Translations under genes and position numbers: made by a program
Part shown: positions 1 through 10,980 of the stretch, piece after piece
How the letters are laid out: the number at the start of each line of letters is the position of its first letter
Position numbering within the stretch: position 1 is the stretch's first letter
The notes under the pieces: generated by a model
Seen by the model: the letters and a program-made list of their open reading frames with translations, nothing else
What the model was told of the DNA's origin: nothing
Databases searched by the model: none
Source of the DNA: Luzula sylvatica
Taxonomy: Eukaryota > Streptophyta > Magnoliopsida > Poales > Juncaceae
Length of the DNA stretch: 64,000 bases
Direction of reading: 5' to 3'
NCBI GenBank assembly: GCA_946800325.1
Contig: OX326960.1
Span: 37,539,629 to 37,603,628 of the forward strand

Positions 1-1528
1 TCGAACGAACCATACTATTCGTTCCGAACGCACTCACATCACTAACCTACTTGCAAAAAAAAAAAAAAATATGTGATTTGCTTACGAGCCCATACATTCA
101 TAATATTCATTTATTTAGGGGGAGCTCGTATTTAGGGGGAGCCTTCCATATCGGAAGTCTCCTTGGCCCTTTTGATCTATTTCAAAATGGGGGAGAAACG
201 ATCGTACGGAAAGTTCTCAACGAAATGTTGAAACTCTCCAAACCGACAGTGTTTTGAAATTAATCAAAAGGGGGAGTTTGTTGGTTCAAATTTCCCAATG
301 GTTTGATTATTTCAAAACACTGTCATTACTAATGTTTGCATCGAGAAAATGTGCAGGATAACACAGGTACGACATGAAGATGACGAAGAATCTCGAAGTA
401 AAAAGAAGCACAACTAAAAGAAGATTAGAAGGAAGGCCCTTGAAGCATATCAAGAATCAAGATGTCGAAGCCTTCCGTGAGTGGGATTCGTCACAAATAA
501 ACCTTAGGGAAAAACCAAGTAGATCTCAAATAAAATCATGTTCAAATAACAAAGAGTTCAATCAAGCAAGAAGTGCGTTCTGAACGAACTCCAAGTCCGT
601 TCAGAACGGACTTACCACATATCAAAATATCATAGCTTGATTAAACCACTTGTGTCACAGGATTGTGTACGTTCGAACGAACAAACATGTACGTTCGAAC
701 GGACACTTAGAATCCGTTCCCTCACACTTTAAGTGCGTTGAACGGACTATCATCACTGTGAACACCAAAAGCAATGTATAAGTGAGTTCGTTCTGAACGG
801 ACTTTGTTCGTTCAAACGAACTAACATATGTACTTGCACGTTATTTTGAAACGGCTAGTATAAACTACAAGTGCGTTCAGAACGAACATTGTGCGTTCTG
901 AACGGACTTACGGTTTTCTGAAGGATTTCTATAGAGAGTATAAATAGAATCCTTGAAGGACCTTTCTCTCTCAACTCTTCACTTTCATACATTCAAAACA
1001 AAAGAGAGAAAACCTAAAAGCTGTGATTATCTATATCCATTGATAGCTTGAGAAACCCCTATTTAGATCTTTGATCTACTTTCGATATTCTCCACTAATC
1101 GTTTCCCACTCACGTGACCGATCACGTTGTAGTTCGATTAGAGAAAATTTGTAATAGGCTAGTGCAACAACTTGTAAAGAGCCTAAGCTATAGATCGATA
1201 GAAGCGTGTAAATCGATCTAGGCAAAACCTTGTACTCGAGTGAGTTGGAATTCAATCGAAAAGCCAAAAAGAGGCGCAAGGCATTCCAGGAGACGTAGGT
1301 ACTCGCAACTTAATTGAATCGGTCAATTAAGCGAGTAAAGGGTGAGTTAAGGCTACATAACAACCACCTACCGAACTTCGTTAAAAAACATCTTGTGTTC
1401 AAGTGTTTTTACGGTATCATCTATATCATCTAAATTATTCATTCCGCATAGTAAGTTGGGTAAATAGATAAAGTAATTGTACGGTAAATTACCTGAAATA
1501 CCCCCTTCTAGGTTAGACTTAACCAACA
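1..1528 (+). mobile_element. 3' end of a Copia-type LTR retrotransposon (internal tail, polypurine tract, 3' LTR)
   Basis: Positions 1-278 are non-coding internal sequence with several G-rich runs near 117-145. A polypurine tract at 266-276 (AAAAGGGGGAG) is followed almost at once by an LTR at 279-1528 that starts TGTTGG and ends CCAACA. The LTR is clearly related to the solo LTR at 53844-55525: the ends match, and the U5 part (about 1090-1370) is similar, including the GTGACCGATCACG and AGATCGATAGAAGCG stretches. A TATA box is at 939-946. U3 (about 570-910) is packed with palindromes of the GTTCGAACGAAC and GTTCTGAACGGAC type. The rest of the element lies left of the window, so coding capacity and target duplication cannot be judged. 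Superfamily is inferred from the related elements here; no protein domain is present. Confidence 0.85.
939..946 (+). promoter_or_regulatory. LTR TATA box
   Basis: TATAAATA lies within the LTR, directly downstream of the palindrome-rich U3 region and about 30 bases before a CTCTCTC-rich stretch typical of transcript starts. The solo LTR at 53844-55525 has the same box in the same relative place (54956-54963). Confidence 0.65.
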
Positions 1529-1631
1529 TATACATATCCAAACATTGAACTAAATTGTAGCAAAATGATTCGAAAGATCTGAAGACCAAATATTTAGAAC
1601 TTGAGTAACTCTCAAATCAAATGTCTTAAAA

Positions 1632-2075
1632 CTCAAATGATTAAAAAGAAAAACATTTTTTTAGAACTCGAATGATACAAAATCCGAACGATCTTATAAA
1701 CGAACGATTTGAAATTTTTTGAGAATCAAACAATCCGAAAATCTTAAAATTGAATTATCCAAAACTATAATAACCCGAAAATCGAAAAGTTCGCTAACCA
1801 ATTAACATGATGATCTGCAGAGATGGAGCCAAAATAATTTTATAGGAGGAATCGAAATTAAAAAATAGTTTATATAGGGAGCCGAACTTAAAAAGAAATC
1901 AAATAGTTAAAAAAAACAGTTTTTTAGAAATCGAATGATACAAAATCCAAAAGATTTGAAATTTTTTGAGAATCAAACGATCCGAAAATTCTAAAATTGA
2001 GTTATCCAAAACTATAATAACCCGAAAATCGAAAGATTCACGAGCCAATTGACACGACGATATGCTTTTCGAAAT
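1632..2075. repeat. Imperfect direct repeat, two ~180-bp copies
   Basis: Positions 1632-1817 and 1897-2075 share long matching stretches, for example GAAATTTTTTGAGAATCAAA and CTATAATAACCCGAAAATCG, separated by about 80 bases of other sequence. There is no coding signal. It may be a remnant of an unidentified transposon. Confidence 0.6.
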
Positions 2076-2451
2076 GCCCGGTGCGACCCGCTCGATTGTC
2101 ACCTCTGAATAAAACCAAAATGTGAAGTTGTTCTGATACAAACCTGATTTATTGATTTATTCAAGATTTTGTCCCGACAATAATGTAGACTAATTTCAAT
2201 CTTTGAGTCACTTTCTTGTCTTGTTCAATGCAACCATGTATTGTGGCTGTGGGGATACCAATACCAATCAACTTAATATCTGTAAAGTGTGAACTATATT
2301 ATTATTTGTTGTGAAACACCATTCAGGATTCAGGATAAAAGAAATGCTTTTGATCTCTCAAGGTTGTCCAAATTTAATTTAATTTTGTTCTACCAACTAT
2401 ATTTATTAATTGTTAATACTGACTGAAATAACTTAACATTGATGATGCACC

Positions 2452-2675
2452 GAAAAATATTTTTTCAATGCTAAATAGCATAAAGAAATGGCAAAATCAG
2501 AAAATGAAAGGGTTCGGATTTGAAATAATTGAATTTGGGTTAAGATATAACAAGATAACTAAAAATATTTTTTCAATGCTAAATAGCATAAAGAAATGGC
2601 ATAATCAGAAAATGAAAGGGTTCGGATTTGAAATAATTGAATTTGGGTTAAGATCTAACAAGATAATTAAAAATA
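2452..2675. repeat. Tandem duplication, 108-bp unit x2
   Basis: A unit containing TTTTTCAATGCTAAATAGCA starts at 2461 and recurs at 2569 with only a few changes. The period is divisible by three, so a short open frame runs through both copies, but composition and repetition argue against a gene. Confidence 0.8.
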
Positions 2676-2848
2676 TTTTTTTGGAACGGAATCGGTGTTA
2701 TAAATTAACACATTTTTAAATAGTTAGTTTTATCTTAGTAACTCCATATTTATATTGCGGGTCATTGCTAGGAGGAATCCGATTTCAACAAAAACATCTC
2801 ACTTTTACTTGAATCCAAAATAATTGTTAGTATTCATATTTATTTTTA

Positions 2849-3090
2849 GGGAAGTTCTATCATACACCCTTTTTGTTTATCATACACCCATTTTCAAGGG
2901 TATTTTGAGTAATTATGAATTAATGAGTATTTAAAGTAATTTTTCAAGTATATTTATTAATAAATGATATGCTAAATAGGAAATTTGGATTGTTCATAAA
3001 AGAAAAAATATCTATAAAAAGTAAAATTTATGATACACCCTTCTAAATACCCAAAATATCCTTTTGAAAGGGTGTATGATAGAACTCCCC
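2849..3090. mobile_element. 242-bp MITE with 9-bp target duplication
   Basis: The element begins GGGAAGTTCTATCATACACCC and ends with the near-perfect inverted complement GGGTGTATGATAGAACTCCCC. It is flanked on both sides by TTATTTTTA (2840-2848 and 3091-3099), a perfect 9-bp direct repeat. A 9-bp duplication is the signature of Mutator-like elements, so a MULE-derived MITE is the likeliest class. It has no coding capacity. Confidence 0.8.
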
Positions 3091-3102
3091 TTATTTTTAT
3101 TT

Positions 3103-3978
3103 CGGAAAATTTAAAAAAATAATCCTATTTTTTTTTTATATTGTAAAAAAAAACCTAGTTTTTTTGAAACTCCAAAAAAATTCTCTATCAAATTTTTATT
3201 TTCAAATACTTCATATATGAATTAAAATTAACCACGGATGGTGTTAAAAAACAAAATTAACCAAAATACCCTTATATTTACATATGTAGTAGTTACAGAA
3301 ATTGTTATTTTTTATTAATTATAAAAAAATCCTAATATTTTTAGCAAATAATATTTTAAAAAAATAAATTATTATATGACATTTATATAATTTTAATATT
3401 TCATACATTATATATATTTGACTTTTATATATTCTTTTCCGAAAAACTAACATAAACTAATAACAAAAAGAACAACAATATTATAAGAACACCTTGCAAA
3501 TATTTAAAAATTAAAATCATGAAACTATTAAAAATACTTAAAAGGAGAATGAAAATAAAAATACTAAATGTTTAAACAAATATTTTTCTATGAATATATT
3601 TTCAAGGTGTTTATTTATTGTTGTTTATTTTATTATTATCTAATGTTAGTATTTCATGAATAATAAATGAAATACTAAAATTATATAAACACAACATTTA
3701 ATAAAAAAAATTTTTGGAAATGACTACATGTTAAAAAATATTTATGAATTTTTCTTAAAATGAATAAAAATAATAAAAAATAACAAAAATATTTTTAATT
3801 ACTACATTTGAAAATAGAAAAATATTTGGTCATTTTTTTTAATATCATGGATGATTAGTTTTTATCTTATAGGGGGTATTTGAAAAAAAAATTGATGGAG
3901 GGGATTTTCTTAAGTTTTAAAAAAGATAGGAAATTTTTTATAATATCTAAAAAATTTAGGAATTTTTTTTTAATTTCC
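3103..3978. mobile_element. Foldback/MULE-type MITE, family A copy 1
   Basis: An AT-rich element of about 875 bp whose ends are long imperfect inverted repeats (GGAAAATTTAAAAAAAT... against ...TTTAATTTCC). Two relatives occur at 25316-25910 and 45858-46732. The internal block with AACACCTTGCAAATATTTAA appears inverted in the 45.9-kb copy. Flanks TTTTTATTT (3094-3102) and TTTTTATAT (3979-3987) match at 7 of 9 bases, consistent with a decayed 9-bp target duplication. It is the most diverged of the three copies. Non-coding. Confidence 0.7.
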
Positions 3979-3987
3979 TTTTTATAT

Positions 3988-4730
3988 TCTGCACTCATTG
4001 TTGTTTCCACCATTCAATAATATAAGAGGCCATCTACTCTTTCCTCGTTTTTCCCAGATTTACCCAACCCCAACTAATTAGCACGATGAATTATTAATAC
4101 ATAATTATCAATTTCTAAATATTTAATGTGATGTTGATCTTGTTATATACCTTTATACTAATTATTTGCATGTCTTTATTTTCCAATTTGTTTAAGTAAT
4201 TTCATATTGTAATATAGCGGTTTGTAATTCTTTTTTATTTGAATTAAAATGGTTATGCCTTTATGTAGTTTGTAATTAATTAAAAGATTGAGATTACAAA
4301 TTTAGAGGCCTAAAGAAAGATAAAGGAGTTCAACTATCCGTTAGTTCGTGTAACTGCTCCGAATACTCCCGTTCTTAGCGGCTCTCGAGGCCGTAATTGT
4401 CGGGATGAATGTTTGATTTTTGAAAATTATTGCGTTCCTTTGTTTCCATAGTTCTCAACAAAAACGATCCATAATTTTTGAACTGTAATTTATACGTGAT
4501 TATTGCTATTACGTCGTCATACGCTATTTAATAAATTCGTTGTTGCGTTTTGAAAATATTTGACGCTATTAAAATCATTGTTAATAAATTTGATATTAAT
4601 GAATACAATTTAGCGGTGGAGATGGTTCTAGTATGAGAGAACTTATTATCTCTTGTTATGGTTTCTATATGCTCCTTCTTATATTATTATTATTCACCGT
4701 GAATTTTTTTTAAACAAATATATAGTTATG
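3988..4730. other. Intergenic, nothing recognised
   Basis: AT-rich DNA without an open frame of note, splice-bounded coding blocks or clear repeats. Confidence 0.6.
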
Positions 4731-4745
4731 AATATCTATTAGCAT

Positions 4746-4890
4746 CTGTTAATGGGCCCATAACCAATTGGATAAGTATCAGACACAAAAAATCATATAT
4801 CGTAAGAAATTGTGAGATCGAGTTTCATTGGCACAAATGGATGAATGACCAGTGACCACCGCGCATTTTCATTTATTATCAAAAAAAAAA
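4746..4890 (+). mobile_element. tRNA-derived SINE with 15-bp target duplication
   Basis: About 145 bp bounded by the direct repeat AATATCTATTAGCAT (4731-4745 and 4889-4903) and ending in a run of A residues (4881-4890), the hallmark of target-primed retroposition. The body contains a weak pol III A box (TAACCAATTGGATAAG, from 4761) and a B-box-like AGATCGAGTTT about 55 bases downstream, as expected for a tRNA-like head. The boxes are imperfect, so the copy is probably inactive. The tRNA of origin cannot be named. Confidence 0.75.
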
Positions 4891-4903
4891 TATCTATTAG
4901 CAT

Positions 4904-6600
4904 ATTTGTCAATATCATTTTTGCGAGAACAGTCGATGAAAATATTCTTTTTTCGTCAATATAGTTCACTGAAACGCTAGATCCGCAAATTCAGCAACCT
5001 TCACAATGTTTTTTTGCAAATTTAATCGGAAAGTAAGGTTATACATAAAAATATTTCACTTAGTACAATCAAATACTTGTGGTAATTTAATTTTGAGTAG
5101 TGATGTACAACCCCTAGTACTCTCATAATTTTTTGATGACGTGAATATGATTTAACACATCAAAAGTTAATACATAAATACATATTTTAACATTTTATTT
5201 ATGATTTGATTATCTTAATTTATGGTTGAATATTTAGTTAAGATGTCAAATCTTAAATTAATGTATTAATTTTTAACGTGTTAAATTATTTTCACGTCGT
5301 CATCGAGACTCTTTGGGGGAAAGATGAAGGTACGTCCAACATATTCCTTTAATTTTTACATTTGTACCCTTCACGGAAAGAAAAGAATAAAAGTTGACAC
5401 ACCTTTTTGGTGTTTGCTTTTGAGAAAAATGATTTGTCCCAAGACAATCCATGTGAGGACTTCTCTCCTTCTCTCCTTCTCTCCACGCTTCATTTCACTT
5501 TTAGAAATACACCCCTAATTTATCGAGTTCTTTGTATAAGTTTAATTTCACCTCTTTATGACTAGTAACAGTGTAGAATTATAAACAAAATTTACAAATA
5601 TCATTCAAATTCATAATTTATTGATTCACTTAATTAGTTATAACCCAAATGTGGGTCGTTGGCTAACTTAACTCGATATATATTCAGAATAAACAATAAT
5701 TTAAACTGTATAAACTATTTTTATTTTAATACCAATTGTTTATTTTATAATTACAAAGAAATAACAAAAAAAATGGCAGCCTTTTGAAAGTAAAGTAGGT
5801 GGTCATATGCGTTTACTAATTTAAAGTTCCTCTTTTTAAGAAACATAATGAACTTTTTATTACTTGACCCAACTTATCCAAAAAGCAACTTTATTCCTTA
5901 ATTTTTACAGTATAAATAAAATTAATATTAATATTAATATCTCATACTTAAAATTCAGGAGTCAACGGTTCATGTGATTCCCCTAATAATTCTTAACAAA
6001 TTACTCCCAAAAATTCGCATTAATTAGCTGTTTGTGCAAAGAATGCAAAGCCAGAGCAATTTCTCTGGATTAGGGCTAATCATTATCCATTTTTATTTTT
6101 CAAATTCAAATTCAAATTCAAGATTCCCTTAACTCAACATTCCTACCATCATTCCCTGACATGTTTTCAATTTAATTAAAGTTAATTTTACAATTATTTT
6201 TTTTATCTCACACATGGGCTGTTAGTCTCTGTTAAGCTGTTGAGGATAATTGAGACATGTTTAATTAGTAAATTTCACCACTCATATTAATTGATAAGGT
6301 TTCAAATTTTACAATTAACAATATCATAATTCATACATAACTAATTTCTCAATTAAACTCTGCTATTTTAATTAAATTCTGCTTCTACATTATTTTGTTT
6401 AACCTAATAAACACAGCAAACATACGAGAAATATAATAAGATAACCAACCTTTTGTTTTTCCAGTTATCAAGCTAATTAATGGAGTACTGAAGGGACATG
6501 GATTAGGTGCAACTTTTCAAGCATAACCTCTCACGTGATCTCACGAATTGTTAACTAATCCTAATCCTCTCCATTTTAAACTGGACACGTCCATTTCTGC
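4904..6600. other. Intergenic, nothing recognised
   Basis: AT-rich, with short simple repeats such as ATTAATATTAATATTAATAT near 5925. The small open frame at 5324-5518 has no recognisable domain or splice partners. Confidence 0.55.
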
Positions 6601-6604
6601 TGAA

Positions 6605-6985
6605 GGCCAAATTTCATATGTACCCTTACAAAAAAAAAAACCCATAATTTCACGTATATCCCTGCAAAAAAAGAAATATCATGAATACCCCTACAAAACT
6701 ATTAAAATTTCATGGATGTCCTTTTTGTTAGATTTTGATTAGCTATTATCACTAATTTTTGCTTTTACGATTTTACTCCCTATGTAAATATGGAATAATA
6801 TTTATGTTGGAAAAATCGAAAAAGCACCAATTAGCGGTAATCTCAAGGAATAATTAATCGAAATCTAACAAAAAGGACATATGTGAAATTTTAGTAATTT
6901 TGTAGGAGTATTCATGATATTTTACGTTTTACGGGGGTGTGTGTGAAATTGTGGAGTTTTGTAGGGGTACATATGAAATTTGCCC
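6605..6985. mobile_element. ~380-bp foldback element
   Basis: The two halves are imperfect inverted complements. The left end TTTCATATGTACCCTTACAA pairs with the right end TTTTGTAGGGGTACATATGA. Inner pieces also pair: TGTCCTTTTTGTTAGATTTTG with CGAAATCTAACAAAAAGGAC. Non-coding. No convincing target duplication was found, so the superfamily is open. Confidence 0.65.
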
Positions 6986-6989
6986 TTTT

Positions 6990-7790
6990 CTTAATGCATG
7001 TACTCAGGGGAGGCATGTAAAATGGAGAGGATGTGAAACCTGGATTTGGTACCATGGAAATGATTGAACCATGAACATGGGGAAAGAAGAACCGGTACCA
7101 CCAACCATGAACGTGGGTACGAATTAGGTTTTAGTTAACCATGCACCAGCACCCCCCAAGCAAATTGCATGTTTTTAAGTATAATGAACATGTGTCATTT
7201 ACAATCCTCTCCATTCTCTACAGAATGAACACATCCAATTATCAGACAATCCTTGTTTTCTCTACAGAAGGTACATTTCCAGTTCTAATGAAATGGAGAG
7301 GAACTGGATAAAGGTTGATCATGTGACTTTGTGAGGTCTGTAATGGTTATTTGCTTAGCTGTGTTGTGAATTGTGATATATGTATTAGCAAGTAACATTC
7401 ATTCCTACAGTTTATTCTCTGACATGTTCCACTTAATAATGGATTATCCACTACATATATATATATATATATTTTTTCCATTTTTTTTTCTTCTCCTCTC
7501 CCTTTCCTTATTCTTGAATTATCCATTACTTGTTATGTTTTTTATAGTTCTATACAAAATGGGGAGAAAATGGCCAATTGGGTTTTTCAAAATTAAGTTG
7601 ACTATTATGTAGAAGATACAGAGCATAATTTGATAAGAACAGGGCACTGAAGTTAATTGATACATGTTGTTTTACTTCTTAATTGTGAATGTGTTAAAAG
7701 TATTATTATATGATTATTATTCAATTTTTTTTGAAGTAGTTAGACTGGTTAATATAAATTCGGGTAATTATCTTTCTGTCTTTTCTTCTT
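6990..7790. other. Intergenic, nothing recognised
   Basis: AT-rich DNA with a short (TA)n run near 7458-7472 and a pyrimidine-rich stretch at 7475-7510. The open frame at 7373-7612 is low-complexity and not supported as a gene. Confidence 0.5.
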
Positions 7791-7794
7791 TAAT

Positions 7795-9540
7795 TTAGAT
7801 TAAGCTAACCTTGGGCCAGTCTTTTCTTGATCCGAACTAGAATTGGGCCTTTTTAAGATTTTAACTGGAGGCCTTCCATTTCCAGAAGCATGAGAGGTGT
7901 CCAGTACATAATTTAATGGAGACTTTGATTAAGCACGAAGGTTACTCTAATCTGTAAATTAGTTACTCTCACATGAGACGTTAGTTAGATAGTTATTCAT
8001 GTCTATATAAAGAATTGTAAATGTTAAAAAAGCTTTTAATCAAGGAAAGAAAGAATACAATATTAAATCTAATCTCGCAATACGTCGCTCCTTCTGCTTC
8101 TTATCTGACGAGATTTCAGTGCGAAGATACATTGGTAATGCGCTGTTTATTGATAATAGTTATTTTAATATTTCACATAATATTTCTGAATCGCTTCTGG
8201 AACTAGATCAATTATTAATCCAATTCATGTTCTTTAGATTACTATAGTATTATTCATCCAATTTTTTTTCGGGCTCCCCAATTTTATCGTATTTTCTGCT
8301 AAGAATTTCAATTTTCTGCAATCTGGTAACAATTTTTTTTGAATAAAATAGAGTAGGCTCTTAATTCCTACTTCTATTGATTTCATAAAATATTTATAAG
8401 TTCATACAATATTTGAGAATATTTGTCCTATAAAATTTAAAAAATATAATAATCTGGTAACAATTTGTTTTATGTTTTTATTGCTGGCAGGATATTTGAT
8501 ATTTGATGTAAATGGACATGATAAGCGACCTGCCACGTGGTGTGAAAGAAAAAGTGCTTAGTTACTTGCCAATAAAGGAGGCAATTCGAACGAGTATTTT
8601 GTCGAGGGAATGGAGGTACGCGTGGGCTTCGATTCCTCAATTAAGGATCTGCAATGTCGAAGTTATTTCCAACGATGACCCTGCGATAGTTCGTCATTGC
8701 CATTACAGGCTCATAGAATTCGTAGACACTACGAGTGTCCTGGTTTATATCGATAATAATAAAATGCAAGAAGAAAACTTGGTGGTTCGCAACAAAATAC
8801 AAGGATCAATGGTGAACGAGGAGATTGAGTTTAAGGAGGAGACTCCTTTACTGAGTTTTACTAACAAAACGAGTATCGAAATTAAAATAAGGATGGATTT
8901 CGAGGACGAGATTGTATCTGCAATTCTACTAGCAGTGTTACAAGAAGCCTCTTATCGTGGGGTGTCGACGGTTGAGATACAATTCGGATAATGGTCGTAC
9001 AAGATTCATATTCATATTTTTTCTGGATGAGGACCCGAATTCAAAATTACCCGGATCCGGATATATTCATATATGAAAACTGATATTAAGGTGTAATGAT
9101 ATAATATTATTTTTAAAACTCAAGTTTAGATTATTTTGCAATTTTAAAATAAATAAGCATATAAAAATGTATACTAAATTATAAATTAATATAAAAATGA
9201 GAGGAAGAAAGAAATAAATTTGAGAAGGAAAAATTAATAGTATGTAGATGTGTTGTCCAAAAATGAAATATAGTTATTTTTATTGAGTATTGTTATGAAT
9301 TGAAATTGAGTTATTGTTTATTAGATATTATTATGAATTGTAATTGTGTCATTATTTATTAGGTATTATTGTGAATTGAAATAGAATTATGACCAAATAA
9401 ATATATCCAGACAATTAGAATTATTGTGAATTGAAATAGAATTGAAATAGAATTATGACCAAATAAACATATCCAGACATTTGGAATTATTGTGAACTGA
9501 AATAGAATTACTGACATGACCAAATACATACATATGTTAT
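7795..9540 (+). repeat. Duplicated block, copy 1 (contains F-box gene)
   Basis: This block and 15337-17340 share order and sequence: a head around CTTGGGCCAGT...TTTTCTTGATC, a block with CAGTACATAATTTAATGGAG, the leader AATCTAATCTCGC(A/G)ATACGTCGCTCC, the F-box reading frame, and a tail with AAAATAAATA and GAATTGAAATAGAATTA. Copy 1 lacks the ~500-bp segment that copy 2 carries at about 15440-15970. The tail at 9300-9540 has further local direct repeats (ATAGAATTATGACCAAATAA twice). This is a diverged segmental duplication on both sides of CSTF77. Confidence 0.8.
8512..8991 (+). CDS. Short F-box protein (copy 1)
   Basis: A 159-residue frame opening directly into an F-box: ISDLPRGVKEKVLSYLPIKE, then AIRTSILSREWRYAW, at about residues 4-40. 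This is the form seen in plant F-box/FBD/LRR proteins, which recruit SKP1 in SCF ubiquitin ligases. Family members usually have 350-450 residues with leucine-rich repeats and an FBD. Here the protein stops after a short tail without those modules, so substrate binding is unclear. The tail is conserved with the paralogue at 16264-16869, with indels mostly in multiples of three, which hints at past coding constraint. A plausible 5'-leader intron runs from GTAATG at 8132 to TTGCTGGCAG at 8490. The start at 8512 is chosen because the F-box follows immediately. It may be a functional short protein or a truncated relic. Confidence 0.6.
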   Translation: MDMISDLPRGVKEKVLSYLPIKEAIRTSILSREWRYAWASIPQLRICNVEVISNDDPAIVRHCHYRLIEFVDTTSVLVYIDNNKMQEENLVVRNKIQGSMVNEEIEFKEETPLLSFTNKTSIEIKIRMDFEDEIVSAILLAVLQEASYRGVSTVEIQFG

Positions 9541-9990
9541 GAAATTTTAGAAAATCATATTTTCTTTAAAAATAAATGTGTGCGTGTTAAAAATATTCAT
9601 ATTTTATAAAATGCCATATCTAATAGTATTTTATTTGGCAAATAAAAATCATATTTTCAAAAATATTTTGTACAATAAATTATTACATTTAAGTATAAGA
9701 TTATATTCTCATTCTGTTAATTTAAAAAATCATATTACATTTATATATATATTTACAATAGGTCATAGTTTTCTCAAATATAATTATTATTTTAAAATAA
9801 TTTTTATTATTTTTATCATTTTTGAAAATATTTGCAAAAATAAATTATATTTTAAATCATTTGTGATTTTAAACCATAATGTTTTTTATTTGCAAAATAA
9901 AATACTATTAAATATATCATTTTATCAAATATTAATATTTTTAATAGATACACATTTATTTTTAAAGAAAATATGATTTTCTAAAATTTA
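9541..9990. mobile_element. ~450-bp AT-rich foldback element
   Basis: The left end GAAATTTTAGAAAATCATAT plus TTTCTTTAAAAATAAATGTGT is the inverted complement of the right end around 9950-9990. Inner segments (TTAAAAATATTCATATTTTA and its partner) also pair, so nearly the whole unit can fold. The open frame at 9578-9976 lies inside it and is Ile/Phe/Asn-rich noise. It sits at the edge of duplication copy 1 and is absent from copy 2. Confidence 0.65.
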
Positions 9991-10466
9991 ATAATGAAAT
10001 ATAGTGTTTTTTTTATTAATAATATAAACGTTGGACACATACAATGGTACTTTATAGAATGAAATATCAAAAAAATTAAATTTCAGAAATTCTCGGTTTT
10101 TGAAAAATTGAGGATGTTATTTCTCAAATTATCAAAGGTTTTTGTCTATTCCATGTAATACCAAATTTTATTTGTTCATAGATTTTTTTTTCTTTTATGT
10201 AAATTAACGTGATAATAGTTTTCTCCCATATCTTAAAATGAAACACAAACACAAGGAATACGTCTCCATGTTGGAGAAAACTTATCAAACCTCTCATATT
10301 TATTAGGAGCAAAGTCATGCATAACAGTTGAGTTATGCAATTCATATGGCGTGACCAACATGCTAATTTTATTTTCGCAACAGTTATGCAAGTTATGCAA
10401 AATTCATATAGCGTGAAATGTAAATCAATGAAATGTAAATCAATGGCGAGATCCAAAGGAGGGTAG

Positions 10467-10583
10467 CGTTTCTACCTAATATCTCGAAGGGCGAACACCG
10501 AAGCAGATAAATTGGCAAAATACGCGAGAATGTCTCAAGTCGAGATAGAGGGGGATTCATTACCTAATGATTATATAATTTAA
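10467..10583 (+). pseudogene. LINE RNase H C-terminal fragment
   Basis: A 38-codon frame to a stop, reading RFYLISRRANTEADKLAKYA near its start. It resembles the C-terminal RNase H-like domain of plant non-LTR reverse transcriptases, where F-R-Y-I-P-R-x-x-N-x-E-A-D-x-L is typical; compare the same region of the LINE at 48682-51390 (FRYIPRKENREADML). An in-frame stop lies just upstream and no other LINE domain is present, so it is a relic on the opposite strand to the 48-51 kb LINE. Confidence 0.6.
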
Positions 10584-10678
10584 CGAGTGTATTGGTTGAT
10601 ACACAATCTTTAGAAGGAAATCCTAAGATGTAATAGTGCCTAAGGGATTTTATGCAAAAAAAAAATAAAAAATAAATA

Positions 10679-10682
<4 letters not shown>

Positions 10683-10717
<35 letters not shown>
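10683..10717. repeat. (TA)n microsatellite
   Basis: About 35 bases of uninterrupted TA dinucleotide, about 265 bp upstream of the CSTF77 start codon. Confidence 0.95.
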
Positions 10718-10718
<1 letters not shown>

Positions 10719-10813
10719 CGTGAGATTTTCTTCGGATATTATCCATCCGTCCCGTTCGGGTCGGGTATCTGCGGGTACCGATTTTACCCGCCCCGTTTGC
10801 TCCCCAAAGTAAT

Positions 10814-10975
10814 CCCTCCGCCGACTCCCTCTCTCTCTCTCCCCGATCCCTCTCTCTATTCTCTCTCTCCGTAATCCCTCCGCCGGCGCCGGCTCTCTCT
10901 CCCTACTAATTCATCTCGCTCTTCTCTCTCTCCGTAGTCCCTCCGCCGGCTCTCTTCTGAGGGTGATCAAGCCAG
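10814..10975 (+). promoter_or_regulatory. CT-rich 5' leader of CSTF77
   Basis: Several runs of CTCTCTCTCTC with repeated phrases such as CCCTCCGCCGGC occupy the ~165 bp before the ATG. Pyrimidine-rich leaders are common near plant housekeeping transcript starts. No TATA box is evident. The repeated CCCTCCGCCG units look like local duplication. Confidence 0.5.
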
Positions 10976-10980
10976 AAACT

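Noticed and set aside
4746..4890. Considered as a functional tRNA gene
   Set aside because: No cloverleaf can be drawn, the boxes are imperfect, and the flanking duplication and poly(A) end show a SINE.
9578..9976. 132-aa open frame
   Set aside because: Lies wholly inside a foldback element and is an Ile/Phe/Asn-rich translation of AT-rich palindromic DNA.
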